A stretch of 64,000 bases of DNA. It comes from Massilia terrae (GTDB lineage Bacteria > Pseudomonadota > Gammaproteobacteria > Burkholderiales > Burkholderiaceae_D). Position numbers and translations under genes: made by a program. A model generated the notes under the pieces. The model was not told where the DNA came from. It worked only from the letters and a program-made list of their open reading frames with translations, and searched no databases. The DNA lies in NCBI RefSeq assembly GCF_024753145.1, contig NZ_JANUGU010000002.1:62001-126000 (forward strand). The letters run 5' to 3'. Positions 35,269 to 44,306 of the stretch are shown here, in pieces; the first letter of the stretch is position 1, and each line of letters begins with the position of its first letter.

Positions 35269-36884
35269 GGCACGTAGCCGGGAATCCTGGACTCGTCGAT
35301 CTCATCGATCTGGTTCTCATCCATATGCTCTCGCGCGTACTCCAGGTACACCTTGCGCCGGATGAAAACGTCGAACAGGTCCGGATCGATATGCCCGTTG
35401 ACCGCGAAGTTGCCGAGTATGCGCAGCGACTCCGACAGCGGCTTGCCCTTCTTGTACGGCCGGTCGCGCGCGGTCAGCGCCTCGAAGATGTCGGCGATCG
35501 CCATCACCCGCGCCTGTACCGGCATCTGCTCGCGCGTCAGCCCGCGCGGGTAGCCCTTGCCATCCATGCGCTCGTGGTGGCCGCCCGCGTAGTCGGGCAC
35601 GTTCTTCAGGTGCTTCGGCCACGGCAGCGACTCCAGCATGCGGATCGTCACCACGATGTGGTTGTTGATGATCGTGCGCTCTTCCTCGGTCAGGGTACCG
35701 AAGCGCACCGTCAGGTTGGCCACTTCGTCCGCTCCCAGCAGCTCGCGGTCCACACCGTCCGGCCCGGTCCAGCGGTAGCGCGCGATCGCGCGCACGCGCT
35801 CCTGGTCGGCCGCCGACATGCCCTCCCCGCCCACGTTGGCGCGGCGCAGGAAGTCGCGATCGTCGCGCAGCCGCGCCAGTTCCTCCGCCAGCCGCGCGTC
35901 GATGGCGGCGCCGCCTGCGTCCCCTTCACACTTCGCGCGCAGGGCCCGGATCTCGGCGTCGCGCATCAGCACCTCGAAGCGCGTGTCGACCAGCTCGATG
36001 CGGTCGAAGATGGTTTCCAGCTTGGTCGCCTTGTCCACCACGTGCACCGGCGTGACCAGCTTGCCGCAGTCGTGCAGCAGCCCGGACAGCCACAACTCCT
36101 TGCGGTCGGACTCGCTCATGCGGAATCCGGCCATCGGCCCGGCGTCCGTGTCGTGCACCGCCTCGGCCAGCATCATGGTCAGGCGCGGCACGGCCTGGCA
36201 GTGGCGCCCGGTGTAAGGGCTCTTTTCGTCGATGCAGATGTTGATCAGGCTGACCAACGACTCGAACAGCCGCTCAAGCTGGACGATCAGCTGCTGGTTG
36301 GTCAGCGCCACCGCGGCCTGCGCCGCCAGCGCCTCGATGAAGCGCTGGTCGGTGGCCGAGAACGGCCGGATCGCGCCGCTCGCGGGATCGAGCGCGTTGA
36401 TCAGCTGGAGCACGCCGACCAGCTCGCCCTCGTGGTTCGTCATCGGCACCGTCAGGAAGGACTGCGAGTGGTAGCCGAACTGCGCATCGAAGCTGCGCAT
36501 GCCCGAAAAGTTGAACAGGCTGGTCTCGTACACGTCCTCGATATTCACCGAGGTGCGCGTGTTGGCCGCGTACGCCGCTACCGAAGCCAGGTTCGGCTGG
36601 CCATCCGGATCGAACAGCGGCACCGGCCCGATGTCGATCGGGCGCCCACTGGCCCCACCCTGGTAGATGTCGAGCGATTCGTTGACCGTGATGTGGAAGC
36701 ACAGGCTGCGGCCGTCGGCGCTCGGCCGGTACAGGGTGCCGCCGTCGGCGTCGGTCATGCTGCGCGCGGCCTGCAGGATGCGGTCGAGCAGCTCGCCGGT
36801 GTCGAGGCCATTCCCAAGCGCGACGCTGAGCTCGGTAAGCAGGTGCAGGCGCTGCGCCAGTTGCGCGGGAGTCGGCTCGAACAT
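35265..36884 (-). CDS. GAF and HD-GYP domain protein, probable c-di-GMP phosphodiesterase
   Basis: 539-residue soluble signalling protein. A GAF sensor occupies about residues 15-200 (TELSVALGNGLDTGELLDRI, FLTVPMTNHEGELVGVLQLI). The phosphodiesterase has the HD pair at 271-272 in LSGLLHDCGKL and, after an inserted helical stretch, the HHERMDGKGYPRGL motif and VMAIADIFEALTARDRPYKK, all hallmarks of active HD-GYP enzymes. The stop overlaps the cyclase start by 4 bases. It is the first gene of the leftward cluster and is divergent from the MBL-fold gene; c-di-GMP cleavage is predicted. Confidence 0.92.
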   Translation of the reverse strand: MFEPTPAQLAQRLHLLTELSVALGNGLDTGELLDRILQAARSMTDADGGTLYRPSADGRSLCFHITVNESLDIYQGGASGRPIDIGPVPLFDPDGQPNLASVAAYAANTRTSVNIEDVYETSLFNFSGMRSFDAQFGYHSQSFLTVPMTNHEGELVGVLQLINALDPASGAIRPFSATDQRFIEALAAQAAVALTNQQLIVQLERLFESLVSLINICIDEKSPYTGRHCQAVPRLTMMLAEAVHDTDAGPMAGFRMSESDRKELWLSGLLHDCGKLVTPVHVVDKATKLETIFDRIELVDTRFEVLMRDAEIRALRAKCEGDAGGAAIDARLAEELARLRDDRDFLRRANVGGEGMSAADQERVRAIARYRWTGPDGVDRELLGADEVANLTVRFGTLTEEERTIINNHIVVTIRMLESLPWPKHLKNVPDYAGGHHERMDGKGYPRGLTREQMPVQARVMAIADIFEALTARDRPYKKGKPLSESLRILGNFAVNGHIDPDLFDVFIRRKVYLEYAREHMDENQIDEIDESRIPGYVP

Positions 36885-37070
36885 GGTCAGGGTTGAAAGA
36901 ACATTGCTTTAATGTAATTTCTGCAGTGTAGCCGCCTTGATAAAAAAACGCACTATTTTTTGCCGCAGAGCCAAGCAAACCAGCTATCATCGCGCTGCTG
37001 TGACCGGCCGGAGCTGCCGGACGCCGCGATAAAAACGAACCATACTGTTTTCAGCCCAGGGGACGACTGA

Positions 37071-37958
37071 ATGAGATTCCGTTTCTGGGGAGTGCGGGGC
37101 TCGATCCCCTCCCCCGGTCCGCGTACCGTGCGCTACGGCGGCAACACGACATGCATCGAGGTCAACACGGACGGCGGCGCGCTCATCATCCTCGATGGCG
37201 GCACCGGCCTGTTCGCGCTGGCCCAGCACCTGCTGCCACGCCTGCCGCTGAAGGCCAACATCTTCATCACCCACAGCCACTGGGACCACATCCACGGGCT
37301 GCCCTTCTTCACGCCGCTGTTCGTCAAGGGCTGCGAAGTACGCCTGCACGGCGCGCACGATCCGGTCACCGGCCACGGCATCGAACATGTGATGGGCGTG
37401 CAGCTGCAGAACAGCTACTTCCCGGTCAGCGAGACCCAGCTCTCGGCCACCCTCGACTACCGCACGCTGTCCCCGGGCGTGGCCATCAAGGTGGCCGATG
37501 CCGTGGTCGACAACGTCGTCATGAACCATCCCGTCATCAATCTGGGCTACCGCATCACCTGCGGCGGCAAGTCGCTGTTCTTCACCGGCGACCATGAGCC
37601 CTTCTTCCACAACCCGCACGCGGCGGGCAGCGAGGAGCATCGCCAGTTCGAGGCCGCGGCCGCCGAGCGCTCGCGCGACATCGATGCCGCCATGCAGGGC
37701 GTGGACGCGCTGGTGGTCGACTGTTCGTACACGGTCGACGAATACCCGGCCCATCAGGGCTGGGGCCACGGCACTTTCGACGCCGCGATCGCGATGGCGA
37801 TGCGCACCGGCGCCCGGACCCTGTACTGCACCCACCACGAGCCGACCCGCGGCGACGACGAGCTGGAAGCCGTGTTCGCGGCCGCACTCGCGCGCAACCC
37901 GCTGCCGCCGGGCCTGCGCGTGGTCCTCGCTTACGAAGGATTGGAGGTGGAGCTATGA
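37071..37958 (+). CDS. Metallo-beta-lactamase-fold hydrolase
   Basis: 295-residue soluble enzyme of the Lactamase_B_2/RNase Z-like group. It opens with MRFRFWGVRGSIPSPGPRTV, and the metal motif HSHWDH is at 68-73. Further metal ligands are likely in GDHEPF, DCSY, and HGTFDAAIAMA, with CTHHEP near the C terminus. It often appears beside cyclic-nucleotide signalling proteins, and a cyclic-nucleotide or phosphodiester substrate is plausible but unproven. AGGGGA precedes the ATG. The stop overlaps the next start by 4 bases. Confidence 0.88.
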   Translation: MRFRFWGVRGSIPSPGPRTVRYGGNTTCIEVNTDGGALIILDGGTGLFALAQHLLPRLPLKANIFITHSHWDHIHGLPFFTPLFVKGCEVRLHGAHDPVTGHGIEHVMGVQLQNSYFPVSETQLSATLDYRTLSPGVAIKVADAVVDNVVMNHPVINLGYRITCGGKSLFFTGDHEPFFHNPHAAGSEEHRQFEAAAAERSRDIDAAMQGVDALVVDCSYTVDEYPAHQGWGHGTFDAAIAMAMRTGARTLYCTHHEPTRGDDELEAVFAAALARNPLPPGLRVVLAYEGLEVEL

Positions 37959-40297
37959 ACGCGCCCGTCGCCACCATGCAGGAGGCCGATACCGACCAGC
38001 GCCTGGTCTTCCTGCGCAAGCTGCAGGAGGTCACCACCCGCATCCACGCCACCGGCAACCTCGACGAGATCATGCTCGACCTCGGGCGCGACTTCTGCGA
38101 CCTGTTCAGCTGCGACCGCTTCACGCTGTACGCGGTGACGCCGGAGCGCGACCACATCGTCTCCAAGGTCAAGACCGGGCTGTCCTCGTTCCGCGACCTG
38201 CGCCTGCCGATTTCGTCGAGCTCGATCGCCGGTTACGTCGGCCAGTCGCTCAAGACCATCAACATCGCCGACGTCTACGACGACGCGGAGCTCAAGCGCA
38301 TCTCGCCCGAGCTGCAGTTCCAGCGCGGCGTCGACCAGCGCACCGGCTACCGCACGCGCGAGATGCTGGTGGCACCGCTGGTCGGCCAGCCTTCCGGCGA
38401 GTTGCTGGGCGTGGTCCAGTTCATCAACCACCTGGGCAGCGGCCCGTTCCCGCCGCTGGCGACCGAAGGCCTGAAGCAGCTGTGCGAGACGCTGTCGGTC
38501 GCGCTCAACCAGCGCATGAAGCCGCAGAGGGTGCGCAGCAAATACGACGCGCTGGTGCTCGATTCCGTGCTGTCGGCCGCCGAGCTGGAACAGGCCACCC
38601 GCGTCGCGCGCGACCACGACCGCGACATCGAGGATGTGCTGGTGACGGACTACCACGTCAAGCAGGCCGCCATCGGCCACTCGCTGTCCAAGTTTTTCAT
38701 GGTGCCGTACGAGCCCTTCCGCGCCGACCGCGTCAAGCCGGTCGACCTGCTGCGCAACCTGAAGGCGCAGTACGTCGAGGAGAACCAGTGGCTGCCGCTG
38801 GAAGACGGCAAGGACGGCCTGGTGGTGATGGCCCTCGATCCCGGCGCCAGCCGCATCGTCAGCCAGATCTTCCCGCGCTCCAAAGCCAGCATGCGCGTCA
38901 CCACCCGCGCCGAGTTCGTCCAGACCATGGAGCAGTTCTTCGGCGCCGGCCTCGGTGACGGCAGCTCGGTCGGCGAACTGCTGTCGGGGCTTGAGGACGA
39001 TGACGTCGAAGGCGAGGCCGCGGACGTGTCGGAGGCGGTCGAGAACGAGCTGGTCAAGCTGCTCAACAAGGTGATCATGGACGCCCACCGCCAGGGCGTG
39101 TCGGACATCCACATCGAGCCGCTGCCGGGCAAGGGCAAGACCGGCATCCGCTTCCGCAAGGACGGCTCGCTGGTGCCCTATATCGAGATCCCGGCCAGCT
39201 ACCGCAGCGCGCTGGTGGCGCGCGTGAAGATCATGTGCGACCTCGACATCTCCGAGCGCCGCAAGCCGCAGGACGGCAAGATCAAGTTCAAGAAGTACGG
39301 CCCGCTCGACATCGAACTGCGCGTCGCGACCATCCCGTCGGCCGGCGGGGTCGAGGATGTGGTCATGCGCATCCTCGCGGCCGGCGAGCCGATCCCGCTC
39401 GACAAGCTGGGCGTCCTGCCCTACAACCTGGAGCGGCTGAAGGCGACGATCGAAAAACCGTATGGCCTGTTTTTCGTGTGCGGGCCGACCGGCTCGGGCA
39501 AGACCACCACGCTGCATTCGATCCTGAATTACCTGAACACGCCGGAGACCAAGATCTGGACCGCCGAGGACCCGGTCGAGATCACGCAGAAGGGCCTGCG
39601 CCAGGTGCAGGTGAACCGCAAGGCGGGCCTCGATTTCGCGACCGTGATGCGGGCCTTCCTGCGCGCGGACCCGGACATCATCATGGTCGGTGAGATGCGC
39701 GACAAGGAGACCGTCAGCACCGGCATCGAAGCCTCGCTGACCGGCCACCTGGTGTTCGCGACGCTGCACACCAACAGCGCGCCGGAATCGATCGTGCGCC
39801 TGCTGGACATGGGCATGGACCCGTTCAACTTCGCCGACGCCCTGCTCGGCATCTTGGCGCAGCGCCTGGCCAAGCGCCTGTGCGCGTCGTGCAAGCAGTC
39901 CTACCATCCGGACGACGAGGAAGTGAAGCTGCTGCTGGCGGAATTCTGCGAGGAGCTCAGGGCCACCGAGGCCTTCAAGGCCGACCCGCAGGCGGCGCGC
40001 GCGCGGGTATTGGCTGAATGGAAGGAGCGCTATGCGGACGGCGACGGCAAGTTCACGCTGTACCGCGCGGTCGGCTGCCCGGAGTGCAACAAGGGCTACC
40101 GCGGCCGCATCGGCCTGCACGAGCTGATGATCGGCACCGAGCGCGTGAAAAAGCTGCTGGTCGAGCACTCGCGCGTGGCCGCCCTGCTCGGCGCGGCGCT
40201 CGAAGACGGCATGCTGACCTTGAAGATGGACGGCATCGAGAAGGTGCTCGGCGGCTTCACCGACATCAAGATGGTGCGGCAGGTCTGCATCAAATAA
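37955..40297 (+). CDS. GAF-domain-fused GspE/PilB-type secretion ATPase
   Basis: 780-residue ATPase of the type II secretion/type IV pilus family with an added N-terminal GAF sensor (about 20-190; ITTR-like start, LLGVVQFINHLG). A MshEN/GSPII_E N-terminal domain follows (about 200-330), then the ATPase with Walker A GPTGSGKT (510-517) and Walker B in DPDIIMVGEMRD. C-terminal cysteine pairs CASC (about 642) and CPEC (about 708) form the zinc site of GspE/PilB proteins. No other pilus or T2SS gene is adjacent. The GAF fusion suggests activity gated by a small ligand, possibly a cyclic nucleotide (inference). Confidence 0.9.
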   Translation: MNAPVATMQEADTDQRLVFLRKLQEVTTRIHATGNLDEIMLDLGRDFCDLFSCDRFTLYAVTPERDHIVSKVKTGLSSFRDLRLPISSSSIAGYVGQSLKTINIADVYDDAELKRISPELQFQRGVDQRTGYRTREMLVAPLVGQPSGELLGVVQFINHLGSGPFPPLATEGLKQLCETLSVALNQRMKPQRVRSKYDALVLDSVLSAAELEQATRVARDHDRDIEDVLVTDYHVKQAAIGHSLSKFFMVPYEPFRADRVKPVDLLRNLKAQYVEENQWLPLEDGKDGLVVMALDPGASRIVSQIFPRSKASMRVTTRAEFVQTMEQFFGAGLGDGSSVGELLSGLEDDDVEGEAADVSEAVENELVKLLNKVIMDAHRQGVSDIHIEPLPGKGKTGIRFRKDGSLVPYIEIPASYRSALVARVKIMCDLDISERRKPQDGKIKFKKYGPLDIELRVATIPSAGGVEDVVMRILAAGEPIPLDKLGVLPYNLERLKATIEKPYGLFFVCGPTGSGKTTTLHSILNYLNTPETKIWTAEDPVEITQKGLRQVQVNRKAGLDFATVMRAFLRADPDIIMVGEMRDKETVSTGIEASLTGHLVFATLHTNSAPESIVRLLDMGMDPFNFADALLGILAQRLAKRLCASCKQSYHPDDEEVKLLLAEFCEELRATEAFKADPQAARARVLAEWKERYADGDGKFTLYRAVGCPECNKGYRGRIGLHELMIGTERVKKLLVEHSRVAALLGAALEDGMLTLKMDGIEKVLGGFTDIKMVRQVCIK

Positions 40298-40306
40298 GGA
40301 GGCTCC

Positions 40307-40825
40307 ATGGGCTGGAATCTGGAAGGCGTCGTCGTCGACAACGCAGGACTGGTCTTGCTGCAGGGCTGGTATCCGATGCTGTTCGATCGCCTGGGCCTGG
40401 TTGAAAGCCACGGCTTCGCCAGCGACGCCGCGCGGTGGCGCGCAGTGCATGCCCTCCAGTTCGTGGCCAGCGGCCGGGAGGACGCTCCGGAATTTGCGCT
40501 GCCCCTGAACAAAGTCCTGTGCGGCCTGGCACTGGACGCGGAGCCGGAAGATACCGGGCCGATGTCGGAGCACGACAGGACACTATGCAAGGACATGATC
40601 ACCGCCGCCGCGGACCGTTGGCCGGCCATCAGGAACTCCTCTGTGGACGGCTTCCGCGGCAACTGGCTGGCGCGGCCCGGAGTTTTGGGTGAAATGGACG
40701 GCCGATGGAAATTGACGGTGGAGCGACGCGCCTACGACATCCTGATAGGCGTCTCGCCCTTCACTTTCTCGATCGTCCGGTATCCATGGATGGCCAGGCC
40801 CCTTGATGTGACGTGGCCATACTGA
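40307..40825 (+). CDS. Stand-alone contractile-injection-system tape-measure-like C-terminal protein
   Basis: 172-residue protein whose whole length resembles the conserved C-terminal module of CIS tape-measure proteins. Matching blocks are VDNAGLVLLQGWYPMLFDRLG, RAVHALQFVASGREDAPEF, LPLNKVLCGLALD, ITAAADRWPAIRNSSVDGFR and VERRAYDILIGVSPF with the closing YPWMARPLDVTW (long blocks shortened). Full CIS tape-measure proteins are several-fold longer and lie among sheath, tube and baseplate genes; none occur here. A perfect AAGGAGG lies 7 bases before the ATG, so it is well expressed with the upstream ATPase, 9 bases away. It is followed by a terminator. Function outside a CIS is unknown. Confidence 0.75.
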   Translation: MGWNLEGVVVDNAGLVLLQGWYPMLFDRLGLVESHGFASDAARWRAVHALQFVASGREDAPEFALPLNKVLCGLALDAEPEDTGPMSEHDRTLCKDMITAAADRWPAIRNSSVDGFRGNWLARPGVLGEMDGRWKLTVERRAYDILIGVSPFTFSIVRYPWMARPLDVTWPY

Positions 40826-40848
40826 CCCGACATGCGAGGGGTAGCGAT

Positions 40849-40878
40849 AAAAAACCGGGCGCGCAGCCCGGTTTTTTT
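40849..40878. terminator. Bidirectional Rho-independent terminator
   Basis: ACCGGGC (40854-40860), GCGCA loop and GCCCGGT stem with A run before and seven T after. It serves the tape-measure-like gene on the plus strand and the PiT gene on the minus strand. Confidence 0.9.
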
Positions 40879-40895
40879 CATTCAAGCCAATCGGC

Positions 40896-41906
40896 TTACA
40901 GCACGTGCTTGCCGATCCACCACGCGATCGCCGCCATGAAGGCCGACGCCGGGATGGTGAAGATCCACGCCCACACGATATTGCCGGCCACGCCCCAGCG
41001 CACCGCCGACGCGCGCTGCGCCGAGCCGACGCCGACGATGGCGCCGGTGATGGTGTGGGTGGTCGACACCGGCGCGCCCATCGCGCTGGCGATGAACAGC
41101 GTGATCGCGCCGCCCGCCTCCGCGCAGAAGCCGCCCACCGGCTTGAGCTTGGTGATCTTCTGGCCCATGGTCTTGACGATGCGCCAGCCGCCGAACATGG
41201 TGCCGAAGCTCATCGCCAGGTAGCAGCAAATCGCGACCCAGGCCGGAGGCGCCGTCGCGGTGGCAGCGGTGGAACCGGCCGCGATCAGCAGCATCCAGAT
41301 GATGCCGATGGTCTTCTGCGCGTCGTTGCCGCCGTGGCCAAGGCTGTAGGCCGCGGCCGAGAACAGCTGCAGGCGGCGGAACCAGTTGTCCACCTTGCGC
41401 GGCGGCGTTCGCACGAAAATCCAGGACACGATCAGCATCACGATCGACCCGAGCACGAAGCCGAGCAGCGGCGACAGCACGATGAACTCGACCGTCTTCT
41501 GCAGGCCGTCACCCTTGAGCGCGCCGGTGCCGCCCTTGGCGACCGCGGCGCCCACCAGGCCGCCGATCAGCGCATGCGAGGACGACGACGGAATGCCGTA
41601 GTACCAGGTGATGACGTTCCAGACGATCGCCCCGACCAGCGCTCCGAAGATCACGTAGTGGTCCACCAGCGCCGGATCGATCGTGTTCTTGCCGACCGTG
41701 GACGCGACGTGCAGGCCGACCGTGAAGTAGGCGACGAAGTTGAAGGCCGCCGACATCAGCACCGCGGTCTGCGGGCGCAGCACGCCGGTCGAGACCACCG
41801 TCGCGATCGCGTTGGCGGCATCGTGGAAGCCGTTCATGAAGTCGAAGATGAGCGCGAGGCCGATCAGCAGACCGAGCACCCACAGACTGATTTGGAGGGT
41901 GTGCAT
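40896..41906 (-). CDS. pit: PiT-family inorganic phosphate transporter
   Basis: 336-residue inner-membrane low-affinity phosphate (metal-phosphate) symporter. The two PiT signatures are visible: FDFMNGFHDAANAIATVVST near residue 25 and GGNDAQKTIGIIWMLLIA near residue 195, plus WYYGIPSSSSHALIGGLVG. About ten helices are present. It starts 12 bases after the DUF47 protein's stop, the common DUF47-pit pair, so the partner probably regulates it. Confidence 0.93.
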   Translation of the reverse strand: MHTLQISLWVLGLLIGLALIFDFMNGFHDAANAIATVVSTGVLRPQTAVLMSAAFNFVAYFTVGLHVASTVGKNTIDPALVDHYVIFGALVGAIVWNVITWYYGIPSSSSHALIGGLVGAAVAKGGTGALKGDGLQKTVEFIVLSPLLGFVLGSIVMLIVSWIFVRTPPRKVDNWFRRLQLFSAAAYSLGHGGNDAQKTIGIIWMLLIAAGSTAATATAPPAWVAICCYLAMSFGTMFGGWRIVKTMGQKITKLKPVGGFCAEAGGAITLFIASAMGAPVSTTHTITGAIVGVGSAQRASAVRWGVAGNIVWAWIFTIPASAFMAAIAWWIGKHVL

Positions 41907-41918
41907 AGATCCTTCCGC

Positions 41919-42545
41919 TTACGCGTTTTCGACGATGATGCCTTCGATGATGTTGGCAACATCCTCGCAGCGGTCGGTCACGGTTTCCAGGATCTCGTAG
42001 ATCGCCTTCATCTTGATCAGGTTGCGCACGTCCGGCTCGTCGCGGAACAACTTGGACATGGCGGCGCGCATCACGTGGTCGGCGTCCGACTCCAGGCGGT
42101 CGATCTCTTCGCAGATGGCGACGATCTTGGGCGCGTTGTCCATATTGTTCAGCATATTCACCGCCGCTTGCACCTTCTCGCAGCAGGCCAGGCACAGCTC
42201 GGCCAGGCGCTTGGCTTCCGGCGTCACAGCGTGCAGGTCGTACAGCGAGATGGTCTGGGCCGCGTCTTCCATCATGTCGAGGATGTCGTCCATGCGGGTG
42301 ATCAGCTTGTGGATGTCGTCGCGGTCGATCGGGGTGATGAAGGTCTTGTGCAGCAGGTCCACGCAAGCGTAGGTGATCTTGTCCGCCTGCTTCTCGACGC
42401 TTTCGACCGCGTGGGTGCGGTTTTCGAGGTCGTCGAAGTTGGTCATCAGGCCAACCATCTCCTGCGCACCCTTCACGCACAAGGCGGCGTGCTGGTTGAA
42501 CAGGTCAAAGAACTTGCCCTCACTGGGCATCAGGCGTCCAAACAT
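41919..42545 (-). CDS. DUF47/TIGR00153 PhoU-like protein
   Basis: 208-residue cytoplasmic all-helical protein of the DUF47 family, related to PhoU and normally encoded with PiT transporters. Recognisable parts are MFGRLMPSEGKFFDLFNQHA, VEKQADKITYACVDLLHKTF, PIDRDDIHKLITRMDDILD and the C-terminal ETVTDRCEDVANIIEGIIVE. These acidic D/E-rich helices bind metals in PhoU-like proteins. The ATG at 42545 follows GGAGAA; a longer frame to 42683 has no family match. Confidence 0.92.
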   Translation of the reverse strand: MFGRLMPSEGKFFDLFNQHAALCVKGAQEMVGLMTNFDDLENRTHAVESVEKQADKITYACVDLLHKTFITPIDRDDIHKLITRMDDILDMMEDAAQTISLYDLHAVTPEAKRLAELCLACCEKVQAAVNMLNNMDNAPKIVAICEEIDRLESDADHVMRAAMSKLFRDEPDVRNLIKMKAIYEILETVTDRCEDVANIIEGIIVENA

Positions 42546-42616
42546 CGTTTTTCTCCGTTGGTGAATCTCTTGGGACTTCGAACCCCCGGGACTGGCCGCG
42601 AAGGTCTGGTATCGGC

Positions 42617-44005
42617 TTAGTCGCCCTGGTAGATGGCGAGGTTGCCGCTGTAATTGCCGAACTTGGTGTACATGCCCATCCATGTCAGGCGCACCGCGCC
42701 GATCGGGCCGTTACGCTGCTTGCCGATGATGATCTCGGCCGTTCCCTTATCCGGCGAGTCCGGGTTGTAGACCTCGTCGCGATACAGGAAGATGATGACG
42801 TCCGCGTCCTGCTCGATAGCGCCGGATTCGCGCAGGTCGGACATGACGGGACGCTTGTTGGGACGCTGTTCCAGCGAGCGGTTCAGCTGCGACAGCGCGA
42901 TCACCGGGCAGCCCAGCTCTTTGGCCAGGCCCTTCAGGCTACGCGAGATCTCCGAAATCTCGGAGGCGCGGTTGTCGCCCGGCTTACTGCCCTGCATCAG
43001 CTGCAGGTAGTCGACGATGATCAGGCCCAGCTTGCCGCATTGGCGGGCCAGGCGGCGCGAGCGGGCGCGCATTTCGATCGGGTTCAGTGCCGGCGTCTCG
43101 TCGATGAAGATCTGGCACTCGTTCATTTTCTGGATCGCGTGCGTCAGGCGCGGCCAGTCTTCGTCGTTCAGTTTGCCGGTACGCAGGCGGTGCTGGTCGA
43201 GCTGGCCGATCGAGCCGAGCATACGCATGGCCAGCTGGGCGCCGCCCATCTCCATCGAGAAGATCGCCACCGGCAGGCCGGCTTCGACCGCCACGCTCTC
43301 GCCGATGTTGACCGAGAACGCGGTCTTGCCCATCGACGGACGGCCGGCCACGATGACCAGGTCGCCCGGCTGCAGGCCGGAGGTCATGCGGTCGAGGTCG
43401 ATGAAGCCGGTGGGCACGCCGGTGATCTCGCCCTGGTTCTCGCGCGAATACAGCTCGTCGATGCGCTCGACCACCTGGGTCAGCAGCGGCTGCACCGGGA
43501 TCCAGCCCTGGGCGCCACGGGCGCCCTGTTCTGCGATCGCGAAGATGCGCGACTCGGCTTCGTCGAGGATCTGCTTGACCTCGGCGCCCTGCGGGTTGAA
43601 GGCTTTCGCCGAGACCTCGTCGGCCACGGTGATCAGCTGGCGCAGCACGCCGCGGTCGCGGATGATCTCGGCGTAGCGGCGGATGTTGGCGGCAGACGGC
43701 GTGTTCTGCGCCATCGCGTTCAGGTATTGGAGGCCGCCCACTTCCTCGGCCTTGCCGAGCTGGACCAGCGCTTCGTACACGGTGATCACGTCGGCCGGTT
43801 TGCCGGAGTTGATCAGGCGGACCATCTGTTCGAAGATGATCCGGTGGTCGTAGCGGTAGAAGTCTTCCGCATGCATGAAGTCGGCAATGCGGTCCCACGC
43901 AGCGTTATCGCGCAGCAAGCCGCCGATGACGGATTGTTCTGCTTCGATGGAGTGCGGCGGGACGCGGATCGCTTCGATTTGCGGGTCGGATGCGGGGGCG
44001 TTCAT
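42617..44005 (-). CDS. dnaB: Replicative DNA helicase
   Basis: 462-residue hexameric helicase that unwinds DNA at the replication fork. The N-terminal domain begins RVPPHSIEAEQSVIGGLLRD; the RecA-like domain has Walker A GRPSMGKT (221-228), Walker B GLIIVDYLQLM, and SQLNRSLEQRPNKRPVMSDLR. The C terminus has RLTWMGMYTKFGNY. It lies downstream of the rpsF-priB-rpsR-rplI operon but is separated from rplI by 349 bases with a terminator, so it probably has its own promoter. Confidence 0.97.
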   Translation of the reverse strand: MNAPASDPQIEAIRVPPHSIEAEQSVIGGLLRDNAAWDRIADFMHAEDFYRYDHRIIFEQMVRLINSGKPADVITVYEALVQLGKAEEVGGLQYLNAMAQNTPSAANIRRYAEIIRDRGVLRQLITVADEVSAKAFNPQGAEVKQILDEAESRIFAIAEQGARGAQGWIPVQPLLTQVVERIDELYSRENQGEITGVPTGFIDLDRMTSGLQPGDLVIVAGRPSMGKTAFSVNIGESVAVEAGLPVAIFSMEMGGAQLAMRMLGSIGQLDQHRLRTGKLNDEDWPRLTHAIQKMNECQIFIDETPALNPIEMRARSRRLARQCGKLGLIIVDYLQLMQGSKPGDNRASEISEISRSLKGLAKELGCPVIALSQLNRSLEQRPNKRPVMSDLRESGAIEQDADVIIFLYRDEVYNPDSPDKGTAEIIIGKQRNGPIGAVRLTWMGMYTKFGNYSGNLAIYQGD

Positions 44006-44160
44006 GGTGGCGGCATTATACCCGCTTCGGCTCGCCGCCTGAACGTGGGGTACATTTTTTTCAGCAATAAAATTGCTGAAAACAACAGGAACTTTGGAGA
44101 AGACACTCTAAGTTGCCGCGAACGTTTAGCGCATCGCTAAACTCCCCAGCACCAATATTG

Positions 44161-44268
44161 TCGTTCCCGGCACTGCCGGAAACGACTTCCCGCGCAAGCG
44201 GGAATCCCATTCTCCAGGCGCTGCCGTGCTGCACGCAAAATGCCCCCCCCTTTCGCGGGGATGACGTC
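44161..44268. repeat. Dispersed palindromic repeat, copy 6
   Basis: TCGTTCCCGGCACTGCCGGAAACGA is a first hairpin, followed by TTCCCGCGCAAGCGGGAA, then a GCACGCAAAATG spacer and TTTCGCGGGGATGACG. It has the same layout as the copies at 46732, 55067 and 6722, and lies between rplI and dnaB. Confidence 0.8.
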
Positions 44269-44306
44269 CTCTCTTATTGACGCAAAATGGTAACGCGCCA
44301 AAAAAC

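Noticed and set aside
33004-35277. A 757-codon plus-strand frame opposite the CHASE2 cyclase
   Set aside because: No recognisable domain; the opposite strand carries all cyclase catalytic motifs.
37931-40573. An 880-codon minus-strand frame opposite the GAF-PilB gene
   Set aside because: Composition typical of antisense frames in GC-rich DNA; the plus strand has Walker, GAF and zinc motifs and proper gene spacing.
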